In this document: in pieces, positions 49,625 through 59,282 of the stretch
Layout: each line of letters opens with the position of its first letter
How positions within the stretch are numbered: position 1 is the stretch's first letter
Source: Alphaproteobacteria bacterium
GTDB taxonomy: Bacteria; Pseudomonadota; Alphaproteobacteria; Rhodobacterales; Rhodobacteraceae
Length of the DNA stretch: 64,000 nucleotides
Reading direction: 5' to 3'
Assembly (NCBI GenBank): GCA_030426685.1
Contig: JAUHYC010000012.1
Location: forward strand, 1-64,000
Program-made: the position numbers and the translations under genes
The notes under the pieces: model-generated
Database searches by the model: none
Told to the model about the DNA's origin: nothing
The model's input: only the letters and a program-made list of their open reading frames with translations

Positions 49625-50533
49625 ATGAGCACACGCGCCGGATTTATCGCCCTGATCGGAGAGCCCAACGCGGGCAAATCCACCCTTCTGAACCGCATGG
49701 TCGGGGCCAAGGTCTCGATCGTGACGCACAAGGTGCAGACCACGCGCGCCCGCATTCGCGGCGTCGCGATGGAGGGTGACGCGCAGCTGGTGTTTGTGGA
49801 CACGCCGGGTCTGTTCAAACCCCGCCGCCGCCTGGACCGCGCCATGGTCGCCGCCGCCTGGGGCGGCGCTGCGGATGCCGATGTGGTCGTGCTGATGGTC
49901 GAGGCCCATCGCGGCATCACCGAAGGGGTCGAACGCATCCTCGAAGGCTTGGACGAGATCGGACAGGGCCGGACCATCGCGCTGGCGATCAACAAGATCG
50001 ACAAGGTGCCCTCCGAGAAACTGCTGGCGCTGACCAGCGATCTGAACGCCCGCTACCCTTTTGCCGAGACCTTCATGATCTCGGCCGAAAAAGGCCACGG
50101 CATCGACGACCTGCGCAAATGGCTCGCCTCGGAACTGCCCGAAGGTCCGTGGCTCTACCCCGAAGACCAGATCGCCGATCTGCCCCTGCGCATGATCGCC
50201 GCCGAGATGACGCGCGAGAAACTGACCCTGCGCCTGCATCAGGAACTGCCCTATCAGCTCACCGTCGAGACCGAGAACTGGGAAGAGCGCAAGGACGGCT
50301 CGGCCAAGATCGATCAGGTCATCTATGTCATGCGTGACGGCCACAAGGGCATCGTACTGGGCAAACGTGGCGAGACGATCAAGGCGGTCAGTCAGGCGGC
50401 GCGGGCGGAACTGGAAGAATTTCTCGACCGCAAGATCCACCTGTTCCTGCAGGTGAAAGTCCGGCCAAACTGGCTGGAAGAATCCGAGCGCTACTCGGAA
50501 ATGGGTCTGGATTTCAAAGACGGCAACGCATGA
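49625..50533 (+). CDS. era: GTPase Era
   Basis: ALIGEPNAGKSTLLNRMVGAKVSIVTHKVQTTRARI, FVDTPGLF, C-terminal KH domain. Confidence 0.98.
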   Translation: MSTRAGFIALIGEPNAGKSTLLNRMVGAKVSIVTHKVQTTRARIRGVAMEGDAQLVFVDTPGLFKPRRRLDRAMVAAAWGGAADADVVVLMVEAHRGITEGVERILEGLDEIGQGRTIALAINKIDKVPSEKLLALTSDLNARYPFAETFMISAEKGHGIDDLRKWLASELPEGPWLYPEDQIADLPLRMIAAEMTREKLTLRLHQELPYQLTVETENWEERKDGSAKIDQVIYVMRDGHKGIVLGKRGETIKAVSQAARAELEEFLDRKIHLFLQVKVRPNWLEESERYSEMGLDFKDGNA

Positions 50534-50588
50534 CGTCGGCCAAGAATTTTCGACGAAAATTCTCGCGCAGAACACAGAGGGCTGTGCC

Positions 50589-50918
50589 ATGACCCGGCTG
50601 ACGGCAGAATTCTGGGTCCACGCCTATCTGGCGCGGCTGCGGTTTCAGGATATCCCCGGTTTTGTCGTCACCCACGGGGACGACACCGCAGGCGCAGTTC
50701 TGGTCAAGCTCAACACGCTGGATGGTCAGGCTATCGCCTTCCAACGCAGTTTTGATCTGATGAGCGGCGATCGCAAATGGGTGGAGCTGTCCAGCGGTCC
50801 CGAGGCTGATGTGGATTCAGCCATCCAGCGCCAACGCAGCTTTGATCCCGACCTCTGGGTGATCGAGGTCGAGGACCGGCAGGGCCGGCATCTTCTGGGC
50901 GAAGAGGGGCTGGATTAG
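50589..50918 (+). CDS. DUF1491-family protein
   Basis: LTAEFWVHAYLARLRFQDIPGFVVTHGDDTAGAVLVKLN; near era and recO. Confidence 0.85.
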   Translation: MTRLTAEFWVHAYLARLRFQDIPGFVVTHGDDTAGAVLVKLNTLDGQAIAFQRSFDLMSGDRKWVELSSGPEADVDSAIQRQRSFDPDLWVIEVEDRQGRHLLGEEGLD

Positions 50919-51023
50919 CCCGCTGTTCAACGGGTCTTGGTCACTCGGGCCAAAGCGTTTACTTTATCCGCACAATGTCGGTGGGGACCGGCGTATCGTT
51001 CCTACAGATAACGGGGGCAGCTC

Positions 51024-51347
51024 GTGGCTGAGACACTCGCTGAAAAGCTGGAAAAATCGGACCTTGGTCACTGGATGCAGCGGTTTGAGGGCTTCATGGT
51101 CTTTATCGGCGTTGTCGGCCCCTTTGCCACGCTGCCGCAACTTATCAAGCTGTACTTCACGCATTCACAACACGCGACCGGCCAGTCCCTGCTGTCCTGG
51201 TCGCTTTATGCCGCGCTGTCGTTTTTGTGGTTCGCCTATGGGCTGGTGGTCGGCAAGCTGCCCATCTATGTGGGCAATGGCATCTCGATGGTGCTGAACA
51301 TTCTGATGGTTCTGGGCATCCTGATCCACGCCGGTATGACCTATTGA
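51024..51347 (+). CDS. SemiSWEET/PQ-loop family transporter
   Basis: GVVGPFATLPQLIKLYFTHSQHATGQSLLSWSLYAALSFLWFAYGL...MVLNILMVL; GTG start. Confidence 0.85.
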   Translation: MAETLAEKLEKSDLGHWMQRFEGFMVFIGVVGPFATLPQLIKLYFTHSQHATGQSLLSWSLYAALSFLWFAYGLVVGKLPIYVGNGISMVLNILMVLGILIHAGMTY

Positions 51348-51376
51348 CCAGCCGCCATGGTCAGGGTGCCAAGACC

Positions 51377-51682
51377 TCACCAACCGCCGCTTTTGAGCGT
51401 GACATCGTGCCCTGTGGTGGTCAAAGTCTCACCGGCGAATTGCTTCACTTTCGGCGCAAAGGCCTGAAAATAGGGTTGTGACTGCACATGGGCCAGGGTT
51501 TCGGCACTGTCCCAGCGGCCCCAGTGAAACCGGGTGACACCATCATCTGCCACAGCAACCTGATAGGTGAATTTTCCCGCCGCCTCCGGATCGCCGTCGA
51601 TGGCCTCGATAAACGTGCGGATGGCGGCCAGCCATTCGGCCTCGTCACCGTCATACCGGTATGAGATTGTGATGCCCCGCAT
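51377..51682 (-). CDS. antibiotic biosynthesis monooxygenase-like protein
   Basis: About 101 aa, small ABM-type sequence (VAVADDGVTRFHWGRWDSAETLAHVQSQPYFQAF). Confidence 0.65.
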   Translation of the reverse strand: MRGITISYRYDGDEAEWLAAIRTFIEAIDGDPEAAGKFTYQVAVADDGVTRFHWGRWDSAETLAHVQSQPYFQAFAPKVKQFAGETLTTTGHDVTLKSGGW

Positions 51683-51697
51683 AATCCCGCTCCCTGT

Positions 51698-51713
51698 TTA
51701 ACAATATTGTTAA
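51698..51713. promoter_or_regulatory. perfect 16-bp palindrome TTAACAATATTGTTAA
   Basis: Read directly; 15 bp upstream of ATG at 51682 (minus). Confidence 0.6.
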
Positions 51714-51806
51714 TTAACTGCAGGAATGCCCGCGAGTCAAGTTTTCGCGGTTGCGGCTGCCCCCTCTGCCGGGCCAATCTGGACATGAAAAACAGCATGA
51801 GGCCCC

Positions 51807-52533
51807 ATTGGACTGGCGTGATCACGGCATACTTCTGACCGCTCGCGGCCACGGTGAGACGGCGGCGATTATCGAGGTCTTTACCGAAGCCCATGGCCGC
51901 CATGCCGGTGTGGTGCGTGGTGGTGCCAGCCGCAAGATCGCACCCATTCTCCAGCCCGGCGCGCAGCTGGACGTGCTCTGGCGCGCGCGGCTTGAGGAGC
52001 ATCTGGGCACCTTTCAGGTCGAACCCCTGCGCTCGCGCGCTGCAGCGGCGTTTTCGGGGCGGCTGGCGCTGGCCGGGTTGAACGCGGTGGTGGCACTTCT
52101 GTCATTCAGCCTGCCCGAACGCGAACCGCATCCGGCGATCTACAAACAGACCGAGCAGTTGATGGACCTGCTGGGGCAGGATGAAATCTGGCCGCTGGCC
52201 TATCTGCGCTGGGAGCTTGCCCTGCTCGAAGAACTGGGATTCGGCCTTGACCTCTCGACCTGCGCGGTGACCGGAAAAACCGAGGGGTTGGTCTATGTCT
52301 CCCCCAAATCAGGCCGGGCGGTCAGCGCCGAAGGGGCCGGAGAATGGGCCGACAAGCTGCTGCCGCTGCCCCCCTGCCTGCGTGGTGAAGGCGCTGCCCC
52401 GGATGCCGAGATTGCCGATGCTCTGCGCACGACGGGCTATTTTCTGGAACATCATCTGGCCCCGTCTCTCGGCCACACACCGCCACCTGAAGCCCGCGCG
52501 CGGTTTGTGGCGCAATTCAGTCGGCGGCTTTGA
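51807..52533 (+). CDS. recO: DNA repair protein RecO
   Basis: [41 protein letters not shown]; start uncertain (TTG near 51807, or the ORF-track ATG at 51751). Confidence 0.93.
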
Positions 52534-52912
52534 ACACCATCTCGTGCCCATCCTCATCGCGCAGGATCAGCACGTCGCCCGAGACCTCGGATTGCGTCAT
52601 CGCCATGAGTGCGGCAAAATACATCCCCTCGGCTTCCAGCCCGGTACAGGCGGCGCGGGTCGCCGCCAGATCGGCGATCTCGAACCACGGATAGGGCGCG
52701 TTCAAGGTGCCGGTGTAGCTGTTGCAGGGGGCGTTGCCCTCGATCCGACCTTCTTCGGGAAAGCGTAAAAGGGCGCTTGCTTCAAAGGGCTGGCCATCAA
52801 TCTCCTGCAGCGCCCATGTCCGATCCGCCGCGCCATAGGCGGCAACGGATTCGTCCTTGTCGCATTGAAACAGCGCCAAGAGGGGCAGGATCAGGGCCAG
52901 ACGCATCATCAC
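52517..52912 (-). CDS. META-domain (HslJ-like) lipoprotein
   Basis: [53 protein letters not shown]. Confidence 0.83.
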   Translation of the reverse strand: MMMRLALILPLLALFQCDKDESVAAYGAADRTWALQEIDGQPFEASALLRFPEEGRIEGNAPCNSYTGTLNAPYPWFEIADLAATRAACTGLEAEGMYFAALMAMTQSEVSGDVLILRDEDGHEMVFKAAD

Positions 52913-52921
52913 AATGTCCTA

Positions 52922-53464
52922 TCAATAAGGGTTAACGCCAGTGATCAGCTCTTCCCGTACCTCAAGACGCGGTCGCCAGTTGTACTTGGTGTCCTCACGC
53001 ACCTGATCCCAGAACAGCACACCACTGTTGCGCCACGGGTCGAGGATGATGCCCTCGGACATCGGGTCTCCCTTGGCGCTGATCAGGGCTGAGTGATGAA
53101 TGATCCGGAACGCTGTCGGCGGGGATGTGACCCAATGCAGATCAAGCGTCTGGAAGTTCTCCTGCCGCAGGCGCGTGGTCATGGCTTGCGCCCAGTCGTT
53201 GCACAGACCACGCTCGCGAAATCCATTGTGGATCTTGGCGTTGTGAATGATCGCCGGATCGGTGACATTCCAATCCCGTTTGAGCTGGCTTGAATAGGAA
53301 TAAGAAATCTCGGCTGCCCGCCGCGCCTCGGCAGGGTCAACCCGGGGTCCGAGCTTCTGGATGGCCTGCGCCAGTTGGTCGACATCATTGGGGCCGCTAG
53401 TGGGGGCCATGGCACACCCGGCGAGGGCCAGACAGGTGGCCAGAATTGCGACGATGATTCTCAC
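52922..53464 (-). CDS. hypothetical lipoprotein, possible transglutaminase-like fold
   Basis: VRIIVAILATCLALAGCAMAP lipobox; GLCNDWAQ...HHSALI...ILDPW arrangement. Confidence 0.65.
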   Translation of the reverse strand: MRIIVAILATCLALAGCAMAPTSGPNDVDQLAQAIQKLGPRVDPAEARRAAEISYSYSSQLKRDWNVTDPAIIHNAKIHNGFRERGLCNDWAQAMTTRLRQENFQTLDLHWVTSPPTAFRIIHHSALISAKGDPMSEGIILDPWRNSGVLFWDQVREDTKYNWRPRLEVREELITGVNPY

Positions 53465-53624
53465 GCTCGAGTCTCCTCTGACCAACATGCAGGTCGGTTC
53501 TGTTTTCTGCCGTTTAACCGATTCCCGCGCGTGATCCGAGAGGGAAGTTACATACCCCGGACGGCAAATCAGAGTTGTACAACTCGGAAGATCCGGCTCT
53601 TTGGGCATGTACAACACGGAAGAC

Positions 53625-53652
53625 AAAGAAAACCCGGCGCTGGGCCGGGTCA
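53625..53652 (-). terminator. Rho-independent terminator after the acyl-CoA dehydrogenase gene
   Basis: Minus strand ACCCGGCCCAGCGCCGGGTTTTCTTT. Confidence 0.75.
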
Positions 53653-53680
53653 AGTTGGGGAAACTGCGACGGGCGGGGAT

Positions 53681-55372
53681 TTAACCCAGCAACCGCCGCG
53701 CGATGACCTGCGCCTGAATCTCTGCGGCACCCTCAAAAATGTTCAGGATACGCGCGTCACACAGCACGCGGCTGATCTTGTACTCCAATGCGAACCCGTT
53801 GCCGCCGTGAATCTGCAACCCGTTATCCGCCGCCGCCCAGGCCACCCGGGCGCCCAGCAGCTTGGCCATGCCGGCCTCAAGGTCACACCGCTGTCCGTGG
53901 TCTTTTTCCCATGCAGAATAATAGGTTAGCTGCCGTGCGATCATGATCTCGACCGCCATCATCGCCAGCTTGCCCGAGACACGCGGGAAGTTGATCAGGG
54001 ACTTTCCGAATTGTTTGCGGTCCTGCGCGTATTGCATGGCGATATCCAGCGCGCATTGCGCCACGCCGATGGCACGGGCGGCTGTCTGGATGCGCGCGCT
54101 CTCGAAGGTTTCCATCAACTGCTTGAAACCCTTACCTTCTTCGCCGCCCAGAAGGTTCTCTCCCTTCACCTCAAAACCGTCAAACCCCAGCTCATATTCC
54201 TTCATGCCGCGGTATCCCAACACCTCAATCTCGCCACCGGTCATGCCGGGGGTGGGGAAGGGATCGTTATCCGTACCGGGTGTCTTTTCGGCCAGAAACA
54301 TGGACAGGCCACGATGGTCGGTGCTGTCGGGATCGGTGCGCGCGAGCAGGGTCATCACATGGGTGCGCGCAGCATGCGTGATCCATGTTTTATTGCCTGT
54401 TATCTCATAGTTACCGTCTTCCCCCTTGACGGCCCGCGTACGCAGGCTGCCCAAATCCGAGCCGGTATTGGGCTCGGTAAACACCGCCGTCGGCAGGATC
54501 TCGGCACTGGCCAGCTTGGGCAGCCAGTTGGCCTTTTGCTCATCCGTGCCGCCCGCGATGATCAGCTCCGCCGCAATCTCGGACCGGGTGCCCAACGAGC
54601 CCACGCCGATATAACCGCGCGACAGTTCCTCGGACACCACGCACATCGAGGCTTTGGACAGGCCAAACCCACCAAACTCCTCGGGGATGGTCAGGCCGAA
54701 TACACCCATTTCAGCCAGTTCTTCGATGATCTCGATCGGGATCAACTCGTCTTTCAGATGCCAATCATGCGCATTTGGTTCAACCTTTTCAACGGCATAG
54801 CGGCGGAACTGGTCGCGGATCATCTCAAGCTCATCATCCAGACCCGACGTGCCGAACATGGTCGCCCCGGACTGATCCTGCATCAGCTCGACCAGACGGC
54901 TCCGCGCCGCTTGCGAGTTGGCCTGCGCCATCAGGGTCTGCACCTCGCTGCACTGGAACCCCGAAAGCGCGTCCCAGCCAAGGCCAAGGTCTTGCAAACG
55001 AACGGTTTCCCCTTGGTTCATCGGGATGCCGCCCGCGATCTGGTGCAGATATTCACCAAAGGCAATCTGATGCAGCAATTGCTCCATCTCACCGAATTTC
55101 CCCTCGGTCTGCAGTGCTTCGGCCCAGCGTTGCATCTGTTGCAGCGATTGGTGGTAGGTTGCCAGCCAGGCCAGACCATGGGCTGCCGTCTGATGTGCCT
55201 CGATCAGCGCGCCCGAGATACGCCCCTCACTTGTCACCATTGCGCGTACCGAGTCGCGTGCTTTGTTGAACACCGTCTCAACCGGGGGCAGGGCCGCAGC
55301 GGTGAGTGTCAGAAGATCAGGTAAAACCGCTGGCTGCGTCATGTTCGTCATATCCTGTCCGTCATGGGCCAT
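53681..55372 (-). CDS. mcd: acyl-CoA dehydrogenase with N-terminal extension, probable methylsuccinyl-CoA dehydrogenase
   Basis: 563 aa with a ~170-aa N-terminal extension; AVFTEPNTGSDLGSLRTRA, NKTWITHA, GKSLINFPRVSGKLAMMAVEIMIARQLTYYSA. Family certain; Mcd assignment from memory of the family. Confidence 0.7.
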   Translation of the reverse strand: MAHDGQDMTNMTQPAVLPDLLTLTAAALPPVETVFNKARDSVRAMVTSEGRISGALIEAHQTAAHGLAWLATYHQSLQQMQRWAEALQTEGKFGEMEQLLHQIAFGEYLHQIAGGIPMNQGETVRLQDLGLGWDALSGFQCSEVQTLMAQANSQAARSRLVELMQDQSGATMFGTSGLDDELEMIRDQFRRYAVEKVEPNAHDWHLKDELIPIEIIEELAEMGVFGLTIPEEFGGFGLSKASMCVVSEELSRGYIGVGSLGTRSEIAAELIIAGGTDEQKANWLPKLASAEILPTAVFTEPNTGSDLGSLRTRAVKGEDGNYEITGNKTWITHAARTHVMTLLARTDPDSTDHRGLSMFLAEKTPGTDNDPFPTPGMTGGEIEVLGYRGMKEYELGFDGFEVKGENLLGGEEGKGFKQLMETFESARIQTAARAIGVAQCALDIAMQYAQDRKQFGKSLINFPRVSGKLAMMAVEIMIARQLTYYSAWEKDHGQRCDLEAGMAKLLGARVAWAAADNGLQIHGGNGFALEYKISRVLCDARILNIFEGAAEIQAQVIARRLLG

Positions 55373-55409
55373 GAATCACGTCCTTTACTGGGTTGATTGG
55401 TCATACCAT

Positions 55410-55423
55410 GCTGCACGTGCAGC
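55410..55423. promoter_or_regulatory. 14-bp perfect palindrome GCTGCACGTGCAGC (CTGC-N4-GCAG, PhaR-type)
   Basis: Read directly, 37 bp upstream of the dehydrogenase ATG. Confidence 0.55.
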
Positions 55424-55515
55424 GCAACAAAAATACTTAAATAACCCTGAAAAAGTTCAAATATTGCCCGAACGTTTTGCGATGCAGAAAAATCTCGGGG
55501 TGATATGTAGGTCAG

Positions 55516-56280
55516 ATGGACTTGTTTTTGCTGATGTCCCCACAGGATTTCTACCTTGCCATTGTCGTTGCCTTCGTGGCGGGCTGGGTCAAGGGTATGG
55601 TCGGATTCGCGATGCCGATGGTGCTGGTGTCGGGGCTGAGCATGATGTTGTCACCCGAACTGGCTCTGGCTGGTCTGATCCTGCCCACGCTGGTGACCAA
55701 CAGTGTGCAGGCCCTGCGCGAGGGTATGCTGGCGGCAGTGACCTCGATCCGCAAGTTTCGGGTGTTTCTGGGGGTCGGGCTGATCTTCCTGCTCGCCAGC
55801 GCGCAGCTGATCAAGCTATTATCCCCAAATGCTTTTTTGCTGATTCTGGGTGCACCGGTCTCGTTTTTTGCTTTGATTCAGCTGCTAGGGTTGAAGCTGA
55901 CGCTGCAGGCGCAATCGTTCAGGGTTGAGGCGATCGTGGGTGCGGTTGCGGGGGCGATCGGAGGCATCTCGGGTGTCTGGGGACCGCCAACCGTGGCCTA
56001 TCTGACTGCGCTGAACACGCCGAAGAAGGATCAGATGCGGGTTCAGGGCGTGATTTATGGGCTCGGCGCCGTGGCGCTTGTGGTTGCGCATCTGGGCTCG
56101 GGCATTCTGCGGGCTGAAACGGCAATGTTTTCAGCGTTGCTGATTGTTCCGGCGCTGGCCGGAATGCGCGGTGGTCAATTTCTGCAGGACCGCATCGATC
56201 AGGCGCAGTTCCGCAAGCTCACGCTGCTGGTGTTGCTGATCGCCGGGCTGAATCTGCTCAGGCGTGGCTTAACCGGCTAG
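55516..56280 (+). CDS. TauE/SafE-family sulfite exporter-like permease
   Basis: AFVAGWVKGMVGFAMPMVLVSGLSMM...GAIGGISGVWGPPTVAYL. Confidence 0.9.
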   Translation: MDLFLLMSPQDFYLAIVVAFVAGWVKGMVGFAMPMVLVSGLSMMLSPELALAGLILPTLVTNSVQALREGMLAAVTSIRKFRVFLGVGLIFLLASAQLIKLLSPNAFLLILGAPVSFFALIQLLGLKLTLQAQSFRVEAIVGAVAGAIGGISGVWGPPTVAYLTALNTPKKDQMRVQGVIYGLGAVALVVAHLGSGILRAETAMFSALLIVPALAGMRGGQFLQDRIDQAQFRKLTLLVLLIAGLNLLRRGLTG

Positions 56281-56819
56281 CGGCGGCTTTCGGCGAAACG
56301 GAACGCAAAGTGCAACCCCAGCATCAGGAAGAACAGGCCCGAGATATCGCCGATCAGATAGGCGACATATTCGGCGGTCGCGCTGCCAAAGGCCAGATTG
56401 GTTAGGCCTGAAACAAGGACCGAGGTCACAACCCCAACCCCCATGATGCACAGCCAGCAAGGATTCCGGCCAGCGCGGGGGAACAGATCCCACCCCAGCG
56501 CTTTGCAGGCGTAGAACACCGCCGGGACGGTTGTGACCGCGATGGCGATGGCCAGCAATCGACTGGGCAGGAAGACATCTGCACCGCCGATCATGGAAAA
56601 GACGATGAAAACACCCGGCGACAGGGCGAATATGGCACGCCACCCCAATAGCCATGCTGACAGTACCCGCACCCCATGCGGCAGAAACAGCAGGCTGGCG
56701 TGGCTGGGATATTCTGGAAAGAACACGTTTTGCATGGGCATCAGCACCTCAAACGTGAGGAGCGATGCCGCCACATAGGCTGCAGACGCAAAAAAGGTGT
56801 CAGAGGCCCATCCTTGCAC
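56277..56819 (-). CDS. hypothetical membrane protein
   Basis: 180 aa with about five hydrophobic segments; convergent 4-bp overlap with the TauE gene. Confidence 0.7.
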   Translation of the reverse strand: MQGWASDTFFASAAYVAASLLTFEVLMPMQNVFFPEYPSHASLLFLPHGVRVLSAWLLGWRAIFALSPGVFIVFSMIGGADVFLPSRLLAIAIAVTTVPAVFYACKALGWDLFPRAGRNPCWLCIMGVGVVTSVLVSGLTNLAFGSATAEYVAYLIGDISGLFFLMLGLHFAFRFAESRR

Positions 56820-56851
56820 GGAGATCAGCCGTTTCCCATCAGGAGGAGATG

Positions 56852-57142
56852 CTACCGGGGCGCATGAACCACATACCGCCCACGATTGGCGCTGCCGCTT
56901 TGTGAAAGATAGCCTTTCTGCACCAGCGATTTCAGCGCCCGGAAGAATGTCGGGCGTGAGACGGTCCGAACCAGCGTATGTTCGATCAGGCCAAAGGTGC
57001 GCACCTCGCTGTCGGCTTTCGAAAGTTCCTCGGCGGCATAGTAGATGTCACGCTCGACCGGGGTCAGTTCTTCCAGACCCAGAGTGCGTTCCATGCTTTG
57101 CATCAGCTTGCGCAGTTCGGTGAGTTTTGAGATTTCGGTCAT
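56852..57142 (-). CDS. small winged-helix/MarR-like protein
   Basis: MTEISKLTELRKLMQSMERTLGLEELTPVERDIYYAAEEL...SRPTFFRALKSLVQKGYLSQSGSANRGRYVV. Confidence 0.75.
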   Translation of the reverse strand: MTEISKLTELRKLMQSMERTLGLEELTPVERDIYYAAEELSKADSEVRTFGLIEHTLVRTVSRPTFFRALKSLVQKGYLSQSGSANRGRYVVHAPR

Positions 57143-57464
57143 TGCCTACCTGTCTGTTTCCGCGTCAGACTGATGCGCTCCGAAAGGCCCAGGCCTTTGC
57201 AACTCATCAATCCAACACCCATCCCCATGTGGACTTAATCGTTACCTATGTTGAAGCGGACCAATGCGAAGGTGTGAGTATCATCGCCAAGCCGCGCCGT
57301 CATCTTTACGCAAGGACCTGGTTTGACAAATCGCGGGCCCCGTCGTTCTGATGATGGCATGGGATAGCGCAAGTTAACAACTCTCGCAATGCACTTGTCA
57401 GCCTGCCCGCAGTGCTGCCAACGTAACAAGAGCAGGAGAGGGGGCGTGGCAGCCCCCGCCCCGA

Positions 57465-59063
57465 TCAGCCGATGGCGACGGCTTTGATGTCTTCGTCGAT
57501 GAAGGGCAGATATTGCTCGAAGTTCTCGGCAAACATCTGCACCAGCTTTTCTGCCTGTTTGTCGAAGGCCGCCTGATCGTCCCAAGTGCGCCGCGGGTCC
57601 AGCAGCACTTCGGGCACACCGGGCACCGAGACCGGTACGTCAAAGCCAAAATTGGCATCCTTGCGGTATTCCGCATCCGCCAACGATCCATCTAGCGCGG
57701 CAGTCAGCAGGGCGCGTGTGGCCTTGATTGGCATCCGGCTTCCAACACCATAGGCACCGCCGGTCCAACCGGTGTTGACCAACCAGCAGGTTGCGCCGTG
57801 CTGGGCGATCTTGTCACGCAGCAGGTTGCCATAGGCCTCAGGGCGGCGCGGCATGAACGGTGCACCAAAGCAGGTCGAGAAGGTCGGCTGCGGTTCGGTG
57901 ACACCGCGCTCGGTCCCCGCAACCTTCGAGGTGAAGCCCGACAGGAAGTGGTACATTGCCTGCGCCGGTGTCAGCCGCGCGATGGGGGGCAGTACGCCGA
58001 ACGCATCGCAGGTCAGCATGATGATATTTTTGGGGTGTCCGCCCAAGGCTGATTTCGATGCGTTCGAGATGTATTCCAACGGATAGGCGCATCGCATGTT
58101 CGCAGTCAGCGAGTCGTCTTCGAAATCCAGTTCTTTGGTCTCAGGGTCAAAGACCATGTTCTCGATCACGGTGCCGAACTTGCTGGTTGTCGCGTAAATC
58201 TCGGGCTCGGCCTCGGCATTGAGGTTGATGGTCTTGGCATAACAGCCGCCTTCGAAATTGAAGGTGCCGCGATCCGACCAGCCATGTTCGTCATCGCCGA
58301 TCAGCACCCGCGCCGGATCTGCCGACAGGGTGGTTTTACCGGTGCCCGACAGACCAAAAAACACAGCAGTGTCGACCGGATTGCCGACGGCATGGTTGGC
58401 CGAGCAGTGCATCGGCATCACGCCTTTTTCAGGCAGCATGTAGTTCAGCAGGGTAAAGACGGATTTCTTGTTCTCACCCGCGTATTCGGTGCCGCCGATC
58501 AGGATCAGCTTACGGTCGAAGTTCAGCGCAATCACTGTCTCGCTGCGACAGTCATGCTTGGCCGGATCGGCCTTAAAGCTGGGGCAGTTGACGATAGTGA
58601 AGTCTGCGACGAACTCGTCCAGATCCTCGCGATCCGGGCGGCGCAGCAAGTGGCGGATGAACAGGTTGTGCCAGGCCAGCTCGGTCACCATCCGCACGTT
58701 GATCGAATAGCTGGGGTCGGCTCCGCCGACGAGGTCCTGAACAAAGTAATCGCGGCCTTTCATATGGGCCAGCATGTCTTCGTACAGAGCATCAAAGCCT
58801 TCGGGGCTCATGGCGGCGTTGTTTTCCCACCAGATGCTGTCGGCGACGCTGTCGGTCTTCACGACATGCTTGTCCTTGGGCGACCGGCCGGTGAATTTGC
58901 CGGTGGTGACCAGAAAGGCCCCGCCATTGCCGAGCGTGCCTTCGCCGCGCTTCAGCGCCTCTTCGATCAGCGCCGGCTCCATGTAGTTGTAATAGACATT
59001 GCCCAGACCCTCGATGCCCTGATCCTCGAGGCGGAATTGCGGGTTAACCCGTCCAGATGTCAT
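57465..59063 (-). CDS. pckA: phosphoenolpyruvate carboxykinase (ATP)
   Basis: [65 protein letters not shown]. Confidence 0.98.
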   Translation of the reverse strand: MTSGRVNPQFRLEDQGIEGLGNVYYNYMEPALIEEALKRGEGTLGNGGAFLVTTGKFTGRSPKDKHVVKTDSVADSIWWENNAAMSPEGFDALYEDMLAHMKGRDYFVQDLVGGADPSYSINVRMVTELAWHNLFIRHLLRRPDREDLDEFVADFTIVNCPSFKADPAKHDCRSETVIALNFDRKLILIGGTEYAGENKKSVFTLLNYMLPEKGVMPMHCSANHAVGNPVDTAVFFGLSGTGKTTLSADPARVLIGDDEHGWSDRGTFNFEGGCYAKTINLNAEAEPEIYATTSKFGTVIENMVFDPETKELDFEDDSLTANMRCAYPLEYISNASKSALGGHPKNIIMLTCDAFGVLPPIARLTPAQAMYHFLSGFTSKVAGTERGVTEPQPTFSTCFGAPFMPRRPEAYGNLLRDKIAQHGATCWLVNTGWTGGAYGVGSRMPIKATRALLTAALDGSLADAEYRKDANFGFDVPVSVPGVPEVLLDPRRTWDDQAAFDKQAEKLVQMFAENFEQYLPFIDEDIKAVAIG

Positions 59064-59195
59064 GTGTGTCTTCTCCTGTGGCGGCGCTTTGGCAGTTGGC
59101 CGGGTGCGCCATTGGGGCAGATGCCGGCAACAAACCAGCGGTCAGGCGGGTCTTATCACGGTCGTTCATGGCATGAACAGGCGGCTTTGCCGCAG

Positions 59196-59229
59196 TTAGC
59201 GCAACCAAGTAAAAGTTTAGCGCAACCAA
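59196..59229. promoter_or_regulatory. two TTAGCGCAACCAA direct repeats, 21-bp period
   Basis: Copies at 59196-59208 and 59217-59229 in the pckA-chvI intergenic region. Confidence 0.65.
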
Positions 59230-59250
59230 AGATATACTGCTGAAAATACG

Positions 59251-59282
59251 AGCCGTTTTCCGGGAAACGATACGGCTTTTTT
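59251..59282 (+). terminator. intrinsic terminator between pckA and chvI
   Basis: AGCCGTTTTCCGGGAAACGATACGGCTTTTTT. Confidence 0.7.

Noticed and set aside
54011-55324. 437-aa plus-strand ORF opposite the acyl-CoA dehydrogenase
   Set aside because: Antisense shadow of a conserved gene; the dehydrogenase motifs are on the minus strand.
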